This document shows positions 1 through 8,438 of a DNA stretch of 64,000 nucleotides, one piece after another. The notes beneath the pieces are model-generated. The model did no database searches. It saw only the letters and a program-made list of their open reading frames with translations, and was not told the DNA's origin. How positions within the stretch are numbered: the first letter of the stretch is position 1; each line of letters starts with the position of its first letter. The stretch is from Caulobacter sp. UNC279MFTsu5.1 (lineage in GTDB: Bacteria; Pseudomonadota; Alphaproteobacteria; Caulobacterales; Caulobacteraceae). The DNA lies in NCBI RefSeq assembly GCF_900114015.1, contig NZ_FORN01000005.1, forward strand, positions 1 to 64,000. The letters run 5' to 3'. Position numbers and translations under genes: made by a program.

Positions 1-113
1 GTTGTCATCCCGGAAAGCGCGCAGCGCTTGTCCGGGATCCAGGGGCGGCTGCACCGCCTTGGCCCGGTCCCCTGGATCCCGGACAGCCCCTGCGGGGCTT
101 CCGGGATGACAAC
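1..113. repeat. Dispersed palindromic repeat, family A
   Basis: The ends read GTTGTCATCCCGG and its reverse complement, giving a long imperfect hairpin. Two inner arms carry the CTGGATCCCGGAC/GTCCGGGATCCAG motif. The same unit recurs near 3.2, 9.0, 15.0, 36.8, 40.2 and 56.9 kb, always between genes. It behaves like a REP/BIME-type element. No coding function is seen. Confidence 0.85.
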
Positions 114-143
114 CTTTTAGGGAGCTTTTAGGGAGGTGACCCC

Positions 144-395
144 CTACCGCCGGGCCTGGCCGTCCAGCATCCACAGGGCCGCCAGGGTGCCGAACAGGAC
201 GGCCAGGGCCGAGAGCAGGAACATGCGCAGGCCCTGGGCCAGGGCGACGCTGAGGGTGGTCAGAGCCATCAGGGTCCAGGCGGAGGCCAGGAGCTTGCCC
301 TCCAGCGAGGGCAGGGTCGGCTTGGGGGGCAGGAGCAGGCGGGTCGCGCGCCGGGCCGATCGCCACACACGTTTCGCTCGAACCTCGGTCCGCAT
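144..395 (-). CDS. Small hypothetical membrane protein
   Basis: This 83-residue protein starts with a basic N-terminus rich in Arg. Two hydrophobic stretches follow, at about residues 34-53 and 56-77, so it is probably a two-helix inner-membrane protein. The ATG is preceded by a clear GGGGGAGA ribosome binding site, which supports translation. No family is recognised. It stands alone between a family A repeat and a long non-coding gap. Confidence 0.6.
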   Translation of the reverse strand: MRTEVRAKRVWRSARRATRLLLPPKPTLPSLEGKLLASAWTLMALTTLSVALAQGLRMFLLSALAVLFGTLAALWMLDGQARR

Positions 396-745
396 CAGCA
401 GTCTCCCCCATTACTGACGCTAAAAGTGTAGACGTGGCCGCGAGTTGCGTCCATGGGGAAAAATCGGCGTTATCCGTATTTCCGCGATTTTGGGTGCGAG
501 TGTGCCAAATCGCGGCGCGTGGCCGACAGTGTTAACCGCGTTTGTGATGGTTTGAGGTCATCGTTGCCGTTGCTCGCTCTCCCGACGGCTCAAAAACGGT
601 TGTCCTCCTGGCCTCGGGGCGCGCAAGCGGCCCGCCTTACGGCGGGAGGGCGCGCAGCGCGAAGATCCGGGATGACAGCTCTTCTGGCGGCCAATTCATA
701 TGCGATCGCCCTGTGCTTCGCAGGGGACGAGGGGGCGTCCCGTCG
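396..745. other. Intergenic gap with a degenerate half repeat
   Basis: This gap of about 350 bases has no convincing gene. The part next to 396 is less GC-rich and probably holds the promoter of the small membrane protein gene. From about 594 to 690 there is a degenerate family A repeat, recognisable by the GATCCGGGATGACAG end near 664-678. The rest shows nothing I can name. Confidence 0.5.
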
Positions 746-1687
746 CTAGAACGCCGGCGCCACGATCGCCCGGGCCGCCACCTCGTCGCGCAGCACCTGC
801 TGGACCAGCAGCTCGATGCTGTCGAACTTCAGTTCGGGGCGCAGGAAGGCGATCAGGTCGGTCTCGATGACCTGGCCGTAGAGGTCCTCGTCGAAGTCGA
901 ACAGCCAGACTTCCAGCCGCGTCTCGACCTCGCCGGTGGTGGGATTGTTGCCGAGATTGGCCACGCCGGGCACCTCGCGGCCGTCGGGCAGACGGGTGCG
1001 GGTGGCGTAGACGCCCAGCTTGGGCACCACATAGTCCTCGACCTCGACATTGGCCGTGGGGAAGCCCAGCTGGCGGCCCAGTTGCTGGCCGCGGCGGACC
1101 ACGCCCTCGATGGCGAACGGCCGGCCCAGGATCCGGGCCGCGCCCTCGGGACGGCCGTCGCGCAGGGCGTCGCGCACGCCGGTCGACGAGAACTTCTCGC
1201 CGTCGCGGTTGGCGACCGGCTCGGCCACCGAGACCGAGAAGCCGTACTTGGCGCCATAGGCCTTCATCAGCTGGGCGCTGCCGGTGCGGCCCCGGCCGAA
1301 CGAGATGTCGAAGCCGACCGCCACGTGCTTCACGCCCAGGCCGTGGACCAGCACCTTCTCGACGAACTCGCGGTCGCCGAAGCTGGCCATCTCGAAGTCG
1401 AACGGCAGCAGATACAGCAGGTCCACGCCCAGGGCCTCCAGGGCCCGGGCCTGCTGGTTGTGGGTCATCAGCTTGAAGGCCGGCTCGGTGGGGCGGAACA
1501 GCCGGCGCGGGTGCGGGTCGAAGGTGACCACGCCCAGCGGGGCCTTGGCGGCCTGGGCGGCCTTCGCCGCCTGGGCGATCACCTGCTGGTGGCCGCGATG
1601 CACGCCGTCGAAATTGCCCAGGGCCACGCACGCGCCGCGCTCGCCGTCGGGCAGGTTCTTCCAGCCATGGATGGTCTTCAGGCGCAT
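746..1687 (-). CDS. ribF: Bifunctional riboflavin kinase / FAD synthetase
   Basis: RibF phosphorylates riboflavin to FMN and adenylylates FMN to FAD in the cytoplasm. The 313 residues match the usual bacterial length. The N-terminal FAD synthetase domain has the nucleotidyltransferase motif GNFDGVHRGHQ near residue 24. The C-terminal kinase domain has GRPFAIEG, the LGFPTANV signature and GVYAT. It is the last gene of a minus-strand group with the MaoC hydratase 10 bases upstream and the HAD hydrolase before that, so the three are probably co-transcribed. Confidence 0.95.
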   Translation of the reverse strand: MRLKTIHGWKNLPDGERGACVALGNFDGVHRGHQQVIAQAAKAAQAAKAPLGVVTFDPHPRRLFRPTEPAFKLMTHNQQARALEALGVDLLYLLPFDFEMASFGDREFVEKVLVHGLGVKHVAVGFDISFGRGRTGSAQLMKAYGAKYGFSVSVAEPVANRDGEKFSSTGVRDALRDGRPEGAARILGRPFAIEGVVRRGQQLGRQLGFPTANVEVEDYVVPKLGVYATRTRLPDGREVPGVANLGNNPTTGEVETRLEVWLFDFDEDLYGQVIETDLIAFLRPELKFDSIELLVQQVLRDEVAARAIVAPAF

Positions 1688-1697
1688 CGAATACCTC

Positions 1698-2123
1698 TTA
1701 CGCGGCCGGTCGGCGTGGAACCAGGACCACGGCCTCGCCGTCGACCACGACCTTGCCGCGCACCCGGCAGGCGGTGGCCAGGGTCACCCGGGCCTTGGCC
1801 GCGTCGATGGCCGTGACCGTGGCGCTGGCCGTGACCTCGTCGCCGATCCGCACCGGCCGCTTGAAGGCCAGGGACTGCGACAGATAGACCGCGCCGGGGC
1901 CGGGCAGGGCCGTGCCCAGCACCGCCGAGATGTAGCCGGCCGACAGCATGCCGTGGGCGATGCGCTCGCCGAAGCTGGTGGCGGCGGCGTAGTCGGCGTC
2001 CAGGTGCACGGGGTTGGTGTCGCCGGTCACCTGGGCGAAGGCGACGATGTCGGCCTCGCCCACGACGCGGACCAGCTCGGCCGACTGGCCGACGCTGAGA
2101 TCCTCGAGAAACAGTCCCGGCAT
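1698..2123 (-). CDS. MaoC-like hotdog-fold enoyl-CoA hydratase
   Basis: The 141-residue protein has the MaoC/(R)-specific hydratase signature: a D-x-N-P-V-H motif near residues 34-39 and the following GERIAHGMLSAG segment, which hold the catalytic Asp/His pair of the PhaJ/MaoC family. It should hydrate 2-enoyl-CoA to (R)-3-hydroxyacyl-CoA, though the substrate is not certain. I chose the ATG at 2123 because an AGAGGGGG ribosome binding site precedes it; the frame stays open further upstream only into the neighbouring gene. It sits between the HAD hydrolase gene and ribF. Confidence 0.85.
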   Translation of the reverse strand: MPGLFLEDLSVGQSAELVRVVGEADIVAFAQVTGDTNPVHLDADYAAATSFGERIAHGMLSAGYISAVLGTALPGPGAVYLSQSLAFKRPVRIGDEVTASATVTAIDAAKARVTLATACRVRGKVVVDGEAVVLVPRRPAA

Positions 2124-2175
2124 GACGCCCCCTCTTGTTCTTCTGGCGGCGCCGGACCGGGCGCCGCGCCTTGCT

Positions 2176-3039
2176 CTACCAGACCAGGTCGCCCATGGCG
2201 TGGGTCGCGCCCACCCGCTCGGCGGCCAGCAGGCCCTCGACCCTGGCCGGATCCAGCTTGCCGTCGGGTCCGACGGCGTGCTCGCCATGAATGCCCTTGG
2301 CGATGAACAGGCAGGCCAGGCCCTGGTCGTGGGCGCCCTTGACGTCGGTGATCACCCCGTCGCCGATGCACAGCACCCGCGACCGGTCGACCGGCCCGCC
2401 CTTCAGGGCCTCGGCTTCGGCCAGGGCCAGGTCGTAGATCGGCCCGTAGGGCTTGCCGGCCATCAGCACCGGGCCCCCCAGGGCCTCGTAGAGGTCGGCC
2501 AGCGCGCCGCCGCAATAGATCAGCCGCGAGCCGCGCTGCACCACCCGGTCGGGATTGGCGCAGATCAGGGTCAGGCCGCGCTCGGCGGCGACCGCCAGGC
2601 GGTCGCGATAGTCGTCGGGGGCCTCGGTCTCGTCGTCGACCATGCCGGTGACGGCGACGAAGGCCGCGTCACCGGGGCCGGCGGCGGCCTCCAGGCCCAG
2701 GCCGTCGTACAGCGGCATGTCGCGGTCGGGGCCGACGATCCAGGCCGGGCCGGGGGCGCGGGCGGCCAGCAGGGTGCGGGTGGCGTCGCCCGAGGTGACG
2801 AAGGCGCTCCACGCCTCGCGCGGCACGCCCAGGCGGTCCAGCTGCTCGACCACGTGCTCGGAAGGGCGCGGCGAGTTGGAGATCAGGATCACCGGCCCAT
2901 GGTGGGCCCGCCACTCGACCAGGGCCTGGCAGGCCTGCGGGAAGCTCTCGACCCCGTTGTGGATGACGCCCCAGACGTCGCACAGCAGCACGTCGTAGCG
3001 GTCGGCGAGGGCGGAGAGGCCAGTCGGCAAATCGGTCAT
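2176..3039 (-). CDS. HAD superfamily class IIA hydrolase
   Basis: The 287-residue protein has HAD motif I as DVWGVIHNG (about residues 21-29), motif II in ILISNSPR, and the late motif GDGVITDVKGA that places the Mg-binding acidic residues. The cap layout fits class IIA (NagD-like) phosphatases, the TIGR01459-type family common in alphaproteobacteria. Motif I reads DxW rather than the usual DxD, which is typical of this subfamily. The substrate is unknown. It is the first gene of the operon with the MaoC gene and ribF. Confidence 0.85.
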   Translation of the reverse strand: MTDLPTGLSALADRYDVLLCDVWGVIHNGVESFPQACQALVEWRAHHGPVILISNSPRPSEHVVEQLDRLGVPREAWSAFVTSGDATRTLLAARAPGPAWIVGPDRDMPLYDGLGLEAAAGPGDAAFVAVTGMVDDETEAPDDYRDRLAVAAERGLTLICANPDRVVQRGSRLIYCGGALADLYEALGGPVLMAGKPYGPIYDLALAEAEALKGGPVDRSRVLCIGDGVITDVKGAHDQGLACLFIAKGIHGEHAVGPDGKLDPARVEGLLAAERVGATHAMGDLVW

Positions 3040-3183
3040 GGACAGGGGCGGTACCGGGCGGAGACGGACGCGTCAACGCCAGCGCATGTAGGGGCGCGGA
3101 GGCGCGAGGGCCAGGCGAGGGGCAAGGCCGTGCGTGGTCCTCGTCCTCCGACAGGCGCAGGATGAGGTTTTCGCCCCACTCTC

Positions 3184-3292
3184 GTTGTCATCCCGGAAGC
3201 CCCGCAGGGGCTGTCCGGACCCAGGGGACTGGGCGAAGGCGGTGCGGCGGTCCTGGATCCCGGACAGGCGCTGCGCGCTTTCCGGGATGACA
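3184..3292. repeat. Family A palindromic repeat
   Basis: This copy begins GTTGTCATCCCGGAAGCCCC and ends TTTCCGGGATGACA. It lies in the divergent gap between the HAD hydrolase and alcohol dehydrogenase genes. The inner arms keep the TGGATCCCGGACAGG motif. Confidence 0.8.
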
Positions 3293-3448
3293 CCGAGAGT
3301 GGAGCGGCAAACGCCCCGTCGGCAAGTCCGCGCCCCGCACCTCATCGGCAGGATCGTGCATCAAGTCGACAGGATCGGCCTACCCGCGCCCCGCGCCCTC
3401 GTGGCATGTCGCGGCCCGTTCATCTCCCCAGAACCCGAGGACTATCCG

Positions 3449-4489
3449 ATGGCCATCGCAAAGGGCTACGCGGCCGCGACCGCGTCCGCACCGCTCGCGC
3501 CCTTCACCTTCGACCGCCGCGAACCCAACGACGACGACGTCGTCATCGCCATCAAGCACTGCGGCGTCTGCCACTCCGACATCCACATGGTCGACAACGG
3601 CTGGGGGCAGAGCGTCTATCCGATCGTGCCCGGCCACGAGATCACCGGCGTGGTCACCGCCGTCGGCGCCAAGGTCAGCCGCTTCAAGGAGGGCGACCGG
3701 GTCGGCGTCGGCTGCTTCGTCGACAGCTGCACCATCTGCGCCGCCCGCGACCTGGACCGCGAGCAGTACATGCCCGGCCTGGTCCTGACCTACAGCGGCT
3801 TCGAGCCGGGCGCCGACCTGCCCACCTACGGCGGCTATTCCGACCACATGGTGGTCAAGGAAGGCTACGTCCTGTCGATCCCCGACAACCTGGCCCTGGA
3901 CGCCGCCGCGCCGCTGCTGTGCGCCGGGATCACCCTCTATTCGCCGCTGCGCCACTGGAACGCCGGCCCCGGCAAGTCGGTGGCCATCCTCGGCCTGGGG
4001 GGCCTGGGCCACATGGGCGTCAAGATCGCCCACGCCATGGGCGCGGAGGTGACGGTGCTGAGCCAGACCCTGTCCAAGCAGGCCGACGGCCTGGCCATGG
4101 GCGCGGACCACTATTACGCCACCCGCGACGCGGCGACCTTCGAGACCCTGGCCGGCACGTTCGACCTGCTGATCTGCACGGTCTCGGCCGGGATCGACTG
4201 GGGCGCGTACCTTGGCCTGCTGAAGGTGGACGGGACCATGGTGCTGGTCGGCGCGCCGGAAGAGCCCGTGCCGCTGAACGCCTTCGCCCTGATCCCCGGC
4301 CGCCGCACCCTGGCCGGCTCGATGATCGGCTCGATCAAGGAGACCCAGGAGATGCTCGACTTCTGCGGCCGGCACGGCATCGTCGCCGACATCGAGACCA
4401 TCGCCATCGACCAGATCAACGAGGCCTACGCGCGCATGCTGAAGAGCGACGTGCGGTATCGGTTCGTGATCGACATGGCGACGCTGTAG
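3449..4489 (+). CDS. Zinc-dependent NAD(P)-alcohol dehydrogenase, CAD/AdhA type
   Basis: This 346-residue medium-chain dehydrogenase has a GroES-like N-terminal domain and a Rossmann fold with [11 protein letters not shown]. The catalytic zinc ligands are visible: C38 in HCGVCHSD, H63 in PGHE and the Cys of LLCAGITLY. It resembles the YahK/AhdA aldehyde reductases that act on aliphatic and aromatic aldehydes. The structural zinc loop is unusual: C94 and C97 are kept, but the third and fourth Cys positions are Arg100 and Met108. The ATG at 3449 gives the family N-terminus; the frame is open further upstream only through repeat DNA. It ends 13 bases from the convergent cupin gene. Confidence 0.88.
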   Translation: MAIAKGYAAATASAPLAPFTFDRREPNDDDVVIAIKHCGVCHSDIHMVDNGWGQSVYPIVPGHEITGVVTAVGAKVSRFKEGDRVGVGCFVDSCTICAARDLDREQYMPGLVLTYSGFEPGADLPTYGGYSDHMVVKEGYVLSIPDNLALDAAAPLLCAGITLYSPLRHWNAGPGKSVAILGLGGLGHMGVKIAHAMGAEVTVLSQTLSKQADGLAMGADHYYATRDAATFETLAGTFDLLICTVSAGIDWGAYLGLLKVDGTMVLVGAPEEPVPLNAFALIPGRRTLAGSMIGSIKETQEMLDFCGRHGIVADIETIAIDQINEAYARMLKSDVRYRFVIDMATL

Positions 4490-4502
4490 GGCGCGAGGGA
4501 CG

Positions 4503-4943
4503 TCATTTCTTGCGGGGATCGTCTGCGGGGTTGACGTAGACGATCTCCAGCGGGCCCTGAGCGTGCACCTGCACCACCGCGCCGCCCTGGCTCCAGGCGT
4601 AGTGATTCATGCCCGCCGGCGCCTCGACGAAGCCGCCGGCGGTCAGGGCGGCGGCCTTGGTCATGTCCAGCTTGTCGCCCATGCCCAGATGAAGGTCGCC
4701 GGAAATCACCGTCACATATTCGATGCTCGGATGGTGATGGGCTGGAATCTGGTAGCCGGGGGGCATGATCATCCGCACCGTCGTCAGGCCCGCCTTGGCC
4801 GGGTCGCCCGACAGCACCGCGATCGTCGCGCCCTTCGGGAACATGGCCGGGGCGGGGGCCCATTTCAGGTCTTGGGTGTTCATCTGCGCCTGGGCGGCGG
4901 CGGCGAACGCAAGGCCGACACAGAACGCGACTGTCTTCAACAT
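4503..4943 (-). CDS. Secreted cupin-domain protein
   Basis: The 146-residue protein starts with a signal peptide ending near AAAAQAQ (residues 14-20). The rest is one cupin barrel with the metal-binding pattern HHHPSIE near residues 70-76. A second cupin motif around GMNHYAW supplies another His. Single-domain exported cupins of this type have no assigned reaction. It faces the alcohol dehydrogenase gene. Confidence 0.8.
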   Translation of the reverse strand: MLKTVAFCVGLAFAAAAQAQMNTQDLKWAPAPAMFPKGATIAVLSGDPAKAGLTTVRMIMPPGYQIPAHHHPSIEYVTVISGDLHLGMGDKLDMTKAAALTAGGFVEAPAGMNHYAWSQGGAVVQVHAQGPLEIVYVNPADDPRKK

Positions 4944-5045
4944 GGCGGTTCTCCGGGTTTGCCGGGCGGGCGACTACCACGCCTTCGGCGGGGCCACCCT
5001 GTCATTTGAGGATGACGCGCACGGGCATGAGCGGCGGCGGCCGCC

Positions 5046-5732
5046 TCACGTCGCGTCGTGGAAGATCACCCCCAGCACCCGCCGCCGCCCCGCGCGGACC
5101 GTGCTGACCCCGTGGCGCAGCACCCGGCGGTGGACGCCGCGCGTCCCCGTCGCCGGCCGTTCGCGGACCGCGAAGATCACGCCCTCGCCCTGCCTCAGCG
5201 GCACGACCTGCGGCCGCGACTGCTGGCGCGGGCGTTGCTCGACCAGCACGAACTCGCCGCCCTCGAAGTCGCGGCCCGGCTCGTCCAGCAGGAAGGCGGC
5301 CTGCAGCGGGAAGACGTGCTCGCCGTAGAGGTCCTGGTGCAGGCAGTTGTAGTCGCCCGGGCCGTAGGTCAGTAGCAGGGGCGTGGGCCGGGCCTGGCCC
5401 GCCGCGTGGCAGCGGGCCAGCATGTCGTCCAGGTCCTCCGGAAAGCGCCGGTCCTCGCCCAGGGTCTCCGCCCAGCGGTTGGCGACGGCGGCCAGCGGGC
5501 CGTACAGGCCCTGGCGCAGCCGCTGCACCGGGTCGGGCAGAGGATAGCCGAAATACTTGTACTCGCCCTGGCCGAAGCCGTGACGGGCCATCACCACCCG
5601 GCTGCGAAAGCCGGCCTCCTGGTCGTAGAGGCCGGCGATCCGCTGGCAGGTTTCGGGCTTCAGCAGCGGCCCGGTCAGGGCCCAGCCCTGGGCGTCGAGC
5701 TCGGCGGCGATGCGGGACCAGTCCAGGCTCAT
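5046..5732 (-). CDS. 2-oxoglutarate/Fe(II)-dependent oxygenase
   Basis: The 228-residue protein has the double-stranded beta-helix iron site: HQD near residues 135-137 and a distal His in RHGVSTVRAGRR, whose Arg would hold 2-oxoglutarate. The overall form is prolyl-hydroxylase-like rather than classical AlkB. Its ATG overlaps the stop codon of the Ada-type gene (ATGA), so the two are translationally coupled. That suggests a role in alkylation or nucleic-acid damage repair, but this is an inference from context. Confidence 0.82.
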   Translation of the reverse strand: MSLDWSRIAAELDAQGWALTGPLLKPETCQRIAGLYDQEAGFRSRVVMARHGFGQGEYKYFGYPLPDPVQRLRQGLYGPLAAVANRWAETLGEDRRFPEDLDDMLARCHAAGQARPTPLLLTYGPGDYNCLHQDLYGEHVFPLQAAFLLDEPGRDFEGGEFVLVEQRPRQQSRPQVVPLRQGEGVIFAVRERPATGTRGVHRRVLRHGVSTVRAGRRRVLGVIFHDAT

Positions 5733-6484
5733 GCGGCCTCGCGGACCCGCGCTTCCCGGGCCAGCAGGGCGGCCTTGCGCTCGACGCCCCAGCGATAGCC
5801 CGACAGGCCGCCGTCGGCCCGCACCACCCGATGGCAGGGGGTGATCACCGCCAGTGGATTGGCCCCGCAGGCCTGGGCCACGGCCCGGGCGGCGGCGGGG
5901 CGGCCGATGGCTTTGGCGACCTCGGCGTAGGACACGGTGGTCCCGGCCGGGATGGCCCGCAGCGCCGCCCAGACGGCCTGCTGCAGCGGCGTGCCCTGGG
6001 CGTCGAGCGGCAGGTCGAGGGCCGCGCCCCGGCCGTCGATCTCGGCGGCCACGGCCTGGAGGTCGGCCTTCAGGCCCGGGGCGTCCTCGACCAGCCGGGC
6101 CGCGCGGAAGCGGCGCTCCAGGTCGCGGACCAGGGCGGCCCGATCGTCGCCCAAGGTCACCAGCCGCAGGCCGGCGTCCGAGCGGGCCACCAGGGCTAGG
6201 CCCAGGCTGGTGGGCGCCGTGGCCCAGCGCAGGGTCTCGCGCGGCTGGTCGGGCTGGCAGCGCAGGCAGGCCCGGAACCCGGCGGCGCGGGCGCTCTCCC
6301 GCGTGTCGTGGAACTCGACGTTCTTGCGCAGCGGCCGCCCGGCGCAGCTGGCCAGGCAGTAGACGCCGGTGGTGCGCACGGCGATGAAGAAGGCGCCGTC
6401 CAGGTCGCGGTCGCGGCGGCGCATGGCCTCCCAGCGCGCGTCGTCGGTGGTGGGATATTGAGAAGCGGTCCCTAAAGTCGTCAT
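5729..6484 (-). CDS. Ada-type alkylation repair protein lacking the AraC domain
   Basis: The 251-residue protein joins two of the three Ada modules. Residues 14-80 form the zinc-binding methylphosphotriester domain with the four Cys ligands C43, C47, C73 and C76. Residues 165-245 form the O6-alkylguanine methyltransferase domain with the PCHRV active site (C217) and the downstream ADGGLSGYRWG loop. The AraC helix-turn-helix of about 100 residues that lies between them in canonical Ada (about 354 residues) is missing. It should repair methylated DNA, but DNA-sequence-specific activation is unlikely. It is the first gene of a two-gene operon with the 2OG-Fe(II) oxygenase. Confidence 0.88.
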   Translation of the reverse strand: MTTLGTASQYPTTDDARWEAMRRRDRDLDGAFFIAVRTTGVYCLASCAGRPLRKNVEFHDTRESARAAGFRACLRCQPDQPRETLRWATAPTSLGLALVARSDAGLRLVTLGDDRAALVRDLERRFRAARLVEDAPGLKADLQAVAAEIDGRGAALDLPLDAQGTPLQQAVWAALRAIPAGTTVSYAEVAKAIGRPAAARAVAQACGANPLAVITPCHRVVRADGGLSGYRWGVERKAALLAREARVREAA

Positions 6485-6535
6485 GGGGTCGGTCTCCTTT
6501 CGTGGGAAGGAGCATGCGCGCCATGATCCGGGGCG

Positions 6536-7177
6536 TCATTCCGATGCTTGCGGTTCCGGAACGGGCGATCCGCAGATCAGGCCGACCATGACCGGGATCG
6601 TGGCCTCCAGCTGCTCGCGCGTCTCGCCGGCCCGGGCGCGCACCGACAGGGCGTTCATCATCATGCTGGCCACGCGGCCCAGGGCGATGGGATCGACGGT
6701 CGGCGGCAGTTCGCCCCGGGCCTGGCGGCGTTGCAGCAGGCCCTCGATCCCCCGGTCCAGCTCGTGCATGCCGTCGGCGACGGTCTGGCGCACCTCGTCG
6801 TCGACCAACGCCTGGCCCAGGCCCGCGCTGGCCAGGAAACAGCCTCGCCCGCCGAAGTCCTCCGACAGATAGAAGCTCAGGGCCGTGTGATAGATTCGCG
6901 TCAGGACTTCGCGCAGCGAACCGCCGCCGCGGAACGCCTCGATCATCGCCGCGCGCGACCTGTCCATGTAGCGATCCAGCGCCGACTTGAAGAGCGTCTG
7001 CTTGTCGCCGAACGCCCCATACAGGCTGGGCCGGTTCATGCCCGTGGCGGCGCTCAGGTCGTCCAGCGAGGCGCCGGCGAAGCCCTGAGCCCAGAAGATC
7101 TCCGTGGCCTTGGCCAGGGCGAGGTCGGGGTCATAGGCGCGGGGTCTGCCCCTGCGCTTCGCAGGCGTCTCAGTCAT
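6536..7177 (-). CDS. TetR/AcrR family regulator
   Basis: The 213-residue protein has a TetR N-terminal helix-turn-helix (about residues 20-60) with the GASLDDLSAATGMNRPSLYGAFGDKQTL signature region, here typical of the AcrR/YcdC-like set. The C-terminal ligand domain is all helical. The ATG at 7177 follows an AGGAGAG ribosome binding site. It is divergent from a glutathione transferase gene, with a 12-bp inverted repeat in the gap, so it probably represses that gene and itself. Confidence 0.88.
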   Translation of the reverse strand: MTETPAKRRGRPRAYDPDLALAKATEIFWAQGFAGASLDDLSAATGMNRPSLYGAFGDKQTLFKSALDRYMDRSRAAMIEAFRGGGSLREVLTRIYHTALSFYLSEDFGGRGCFLASAGLGQALVDDEVRQTVADGMHELDRGIEGLLQRRQARGELPPTVDPIALGRVASMMMNALSVRARAGETREQLEATIPVMVGLICGSPVPEPQASE

Positions 7178-7207
7178 CTGACTCTCCTGGCCTGATTCTG
7201 CTTTTTG

Positions 7208-7259
7208 TACCGTTTCGCAGTTTATTCCTTGACCGGTGTTATTTTTATGCGAAACAGTA
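7208..7259. promoter_or_regulatory. Probable TetR operator between divergent genes
   Basis: TACCGTTTCGCA (7208-7219) and TGCGAAACAGTA (7248-7259) form an inverted repeat with one mismatch in 12 bp and a 28-base centre. A TTGACC -35-like element at 7229-7234 lies between the arms and points to the GST gene. The position suits autoregulation by the TetR protein. Binding is inferred. Confidence 0.6.
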
Positions 7260-7281
7260 TGAAAAAGCAATGGAGGGTTCG

Positions 7282-7905
7282 ATGGATCTCTACTTCTCGC
7301 CGATGGCCTGCTCGATGGCGACGCGGATCGCGGCCTACGAGGCGGGCGCGGACATCCGCTTCCTGAAAGTCGACACCAAGGCCCGGCCCAAGCGGGTGGA
7401 GGACGGGACCGAGTTCCTGACCGTCAACGCCATGGGCCAGGTGCCCGTGCTGCGCGCCGACGACGGCGAGCTGATCGTCGAGAACGCGGTGATCCTGCAA
7501 TACGTCGCCGACCGCTTCCCGGCCGCCGGCCTGATCCCCGCCGAGGGGGCCGAGCGCCGCAAGGTGCAGAGCTGGCTCAGCTTCGTCAGCTCGGAGCTGC
7601 ACACCGGGGCCTTCATCCCCCTGCTGAGCAAGACCGCGCCGGAGGGCGCCAAGGCCTTCGCCCGCGAACTGCTGGCCGAGCGCCTGGCCTATCTCGACGC
7701 CCACCTGCAGGGCCGCGAGTTCCTGCAGGGCAAGTTCAGCGTCGCCGACGCCTATCTGTTCGTGATGCTGACCTGGGCCCGCTACCTGTCGATCGACTTT
7801 TCGCCCTATCCGGCCCTTTCGGCCTATCGCGACCGCCTGCAGACCCGGCCGTCGGTGGCCCGGGCCTTCGACGAGGAATTCACCCTGTTCAAGGCCGCGG
7901 CCTGA
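7282..7905 (+). CDS. Glutathione S-transferase, beta-like
   Basis: The 207-residue protein has a thioredoxin-fold N-terminal domain with the beta-class active-site segment PMACSMATR near residues 6-14 and the GSH-binding cis-Pro in GQVPVL, followed by an E-N/S pair in VENAVI. The helical C-terminal domain carries the N-capping motif FSVADAYLF. The start at 7282 is preferred over 7270 because GGAGGG lies just before it. It is likely controlled by the divergent TetR gene and may handle electrophiles. Confidence 0.88.
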   Translation: MDLYFSPMACSMATRIAAYEAGADIRFLKVDTKARPKRVEDGTEFLTVNAMGQVPVLRADDGELIVENAVILQYVADRFPAAGLIPAEGAERRKVQSWLSFVSSELHTGAFIPLLSKTAPEGAKAFARELLAERLAYLDAHLQGREFLQGKFSVADAYLFVMLTWARYLSIDFSPYPALSAYRDRLQTRPSVARAFDEEFTLFKAAA

Positions 7906-7920
7906 CGCCGTGACCTGAAC

Positions 7921-7942
7921 GGAGGCGCGGGCTCGCGCCTCC
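7921..7942 (+). terminator. Hairpin after the GST gene
   Basis: GGAGGCGCG and CGCGCCTCC form a perfect 9-bp stem with a 4-base loop 15 bases after the GST stop codon. No clear T-run follows, so its strength as an intrinsic terminator is uncertain. Confidence 0.5.
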
Positions 7943-8007
7943 TAAACCCGGCGGCGGGATCTGTTTGTGTCCCCCGTCGCCGCTCCATCTCCCCAGGAGA
8001 CCGACCC

Positions 8008-8352
8008 ATGCGTAGTTTCATCATCGCCGTCGCGGCCCTGGCCGCGACGGGCGGCCCCGCCATGGCCGAAACCAAGGTTCAGAACGGCTGGCTGACGCTC
8101 AGCGCCCCCACCACCCAGGACCACATCGTGTTCGACGGCGCGGTCTGGCGCTGCAAGGCCGACGTCTGCCGCTCGACCCAGGTCAAGTCGCTGCCGCCCC
8201 TGCGGAGCTGCAAGCGCCTGGCCCGCGAGCTGGGGCCGATCACTGGCTTCGGCTATCGCGGCGTGACCCTGTCGGAGGCCGACCTGGCCCAGTGCAACCC
8301 GGTGCAGGTGGCCAAGACCGCGCCGACGGCCGAAGTCGCCGCCGCCCATTGA
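8008..8352 (+). CDS. Small secreted protein with four cysteines
   Basis: The 114-residue protein has a signal peptide ending near GGPAMAE (residues 15-21). The mature part is about 93 residues with Cys at WRCKADVC, LRSC and LAQC, which could form two disulfides. The pattern of a W-x-C core followed by CKRLARELG and FGYRG resembles a short protein family found in Caulobacterales (CC_3452-like), without known function. A hairpin with a T-run follows the gene. Confidence 0.75.
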   Translation: MRSFIIAVAALAATGGPAMAETKVQNGWLTLSAPTTQDHIVFDGAVWRCKADVCRSTQVKSLPPLRSCKRLARELGPITGFGYRGVTLSEADLAQCNPVQVAKTAPTAEVAAAH

Positions 8353-8376
8353 GCTCCGACCTCGGAGGAGGAACTT

Positions 8377-8410
8377 GGGGGCGGGCGCCTGCGCCCGTCC
8401 CCGGCTTTTT
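8377..8410 (+). terminator. Rho-independent terminator
   Basis: A 12-bp stem with one G-T wobble (8377-8388 pairing with 8391-8402) and a 2-base loop is followed by CTTTTT ending at 8410. It lies 25 bases after the small secreted protein gene. Confidence 0.75.
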
Positions 8411-8438
8411 CCGAAAGGGCCCGGGCCGGACCGACCGG

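Noticed and set aside
1734..2032. Upstream extension of the MaoC gene to 2288
   Set aside because: The extra 55 residues lie in the end of the HAD gene and have no hotdog-fold similarity; the ATG at 2123 has its own ribosome binding site.
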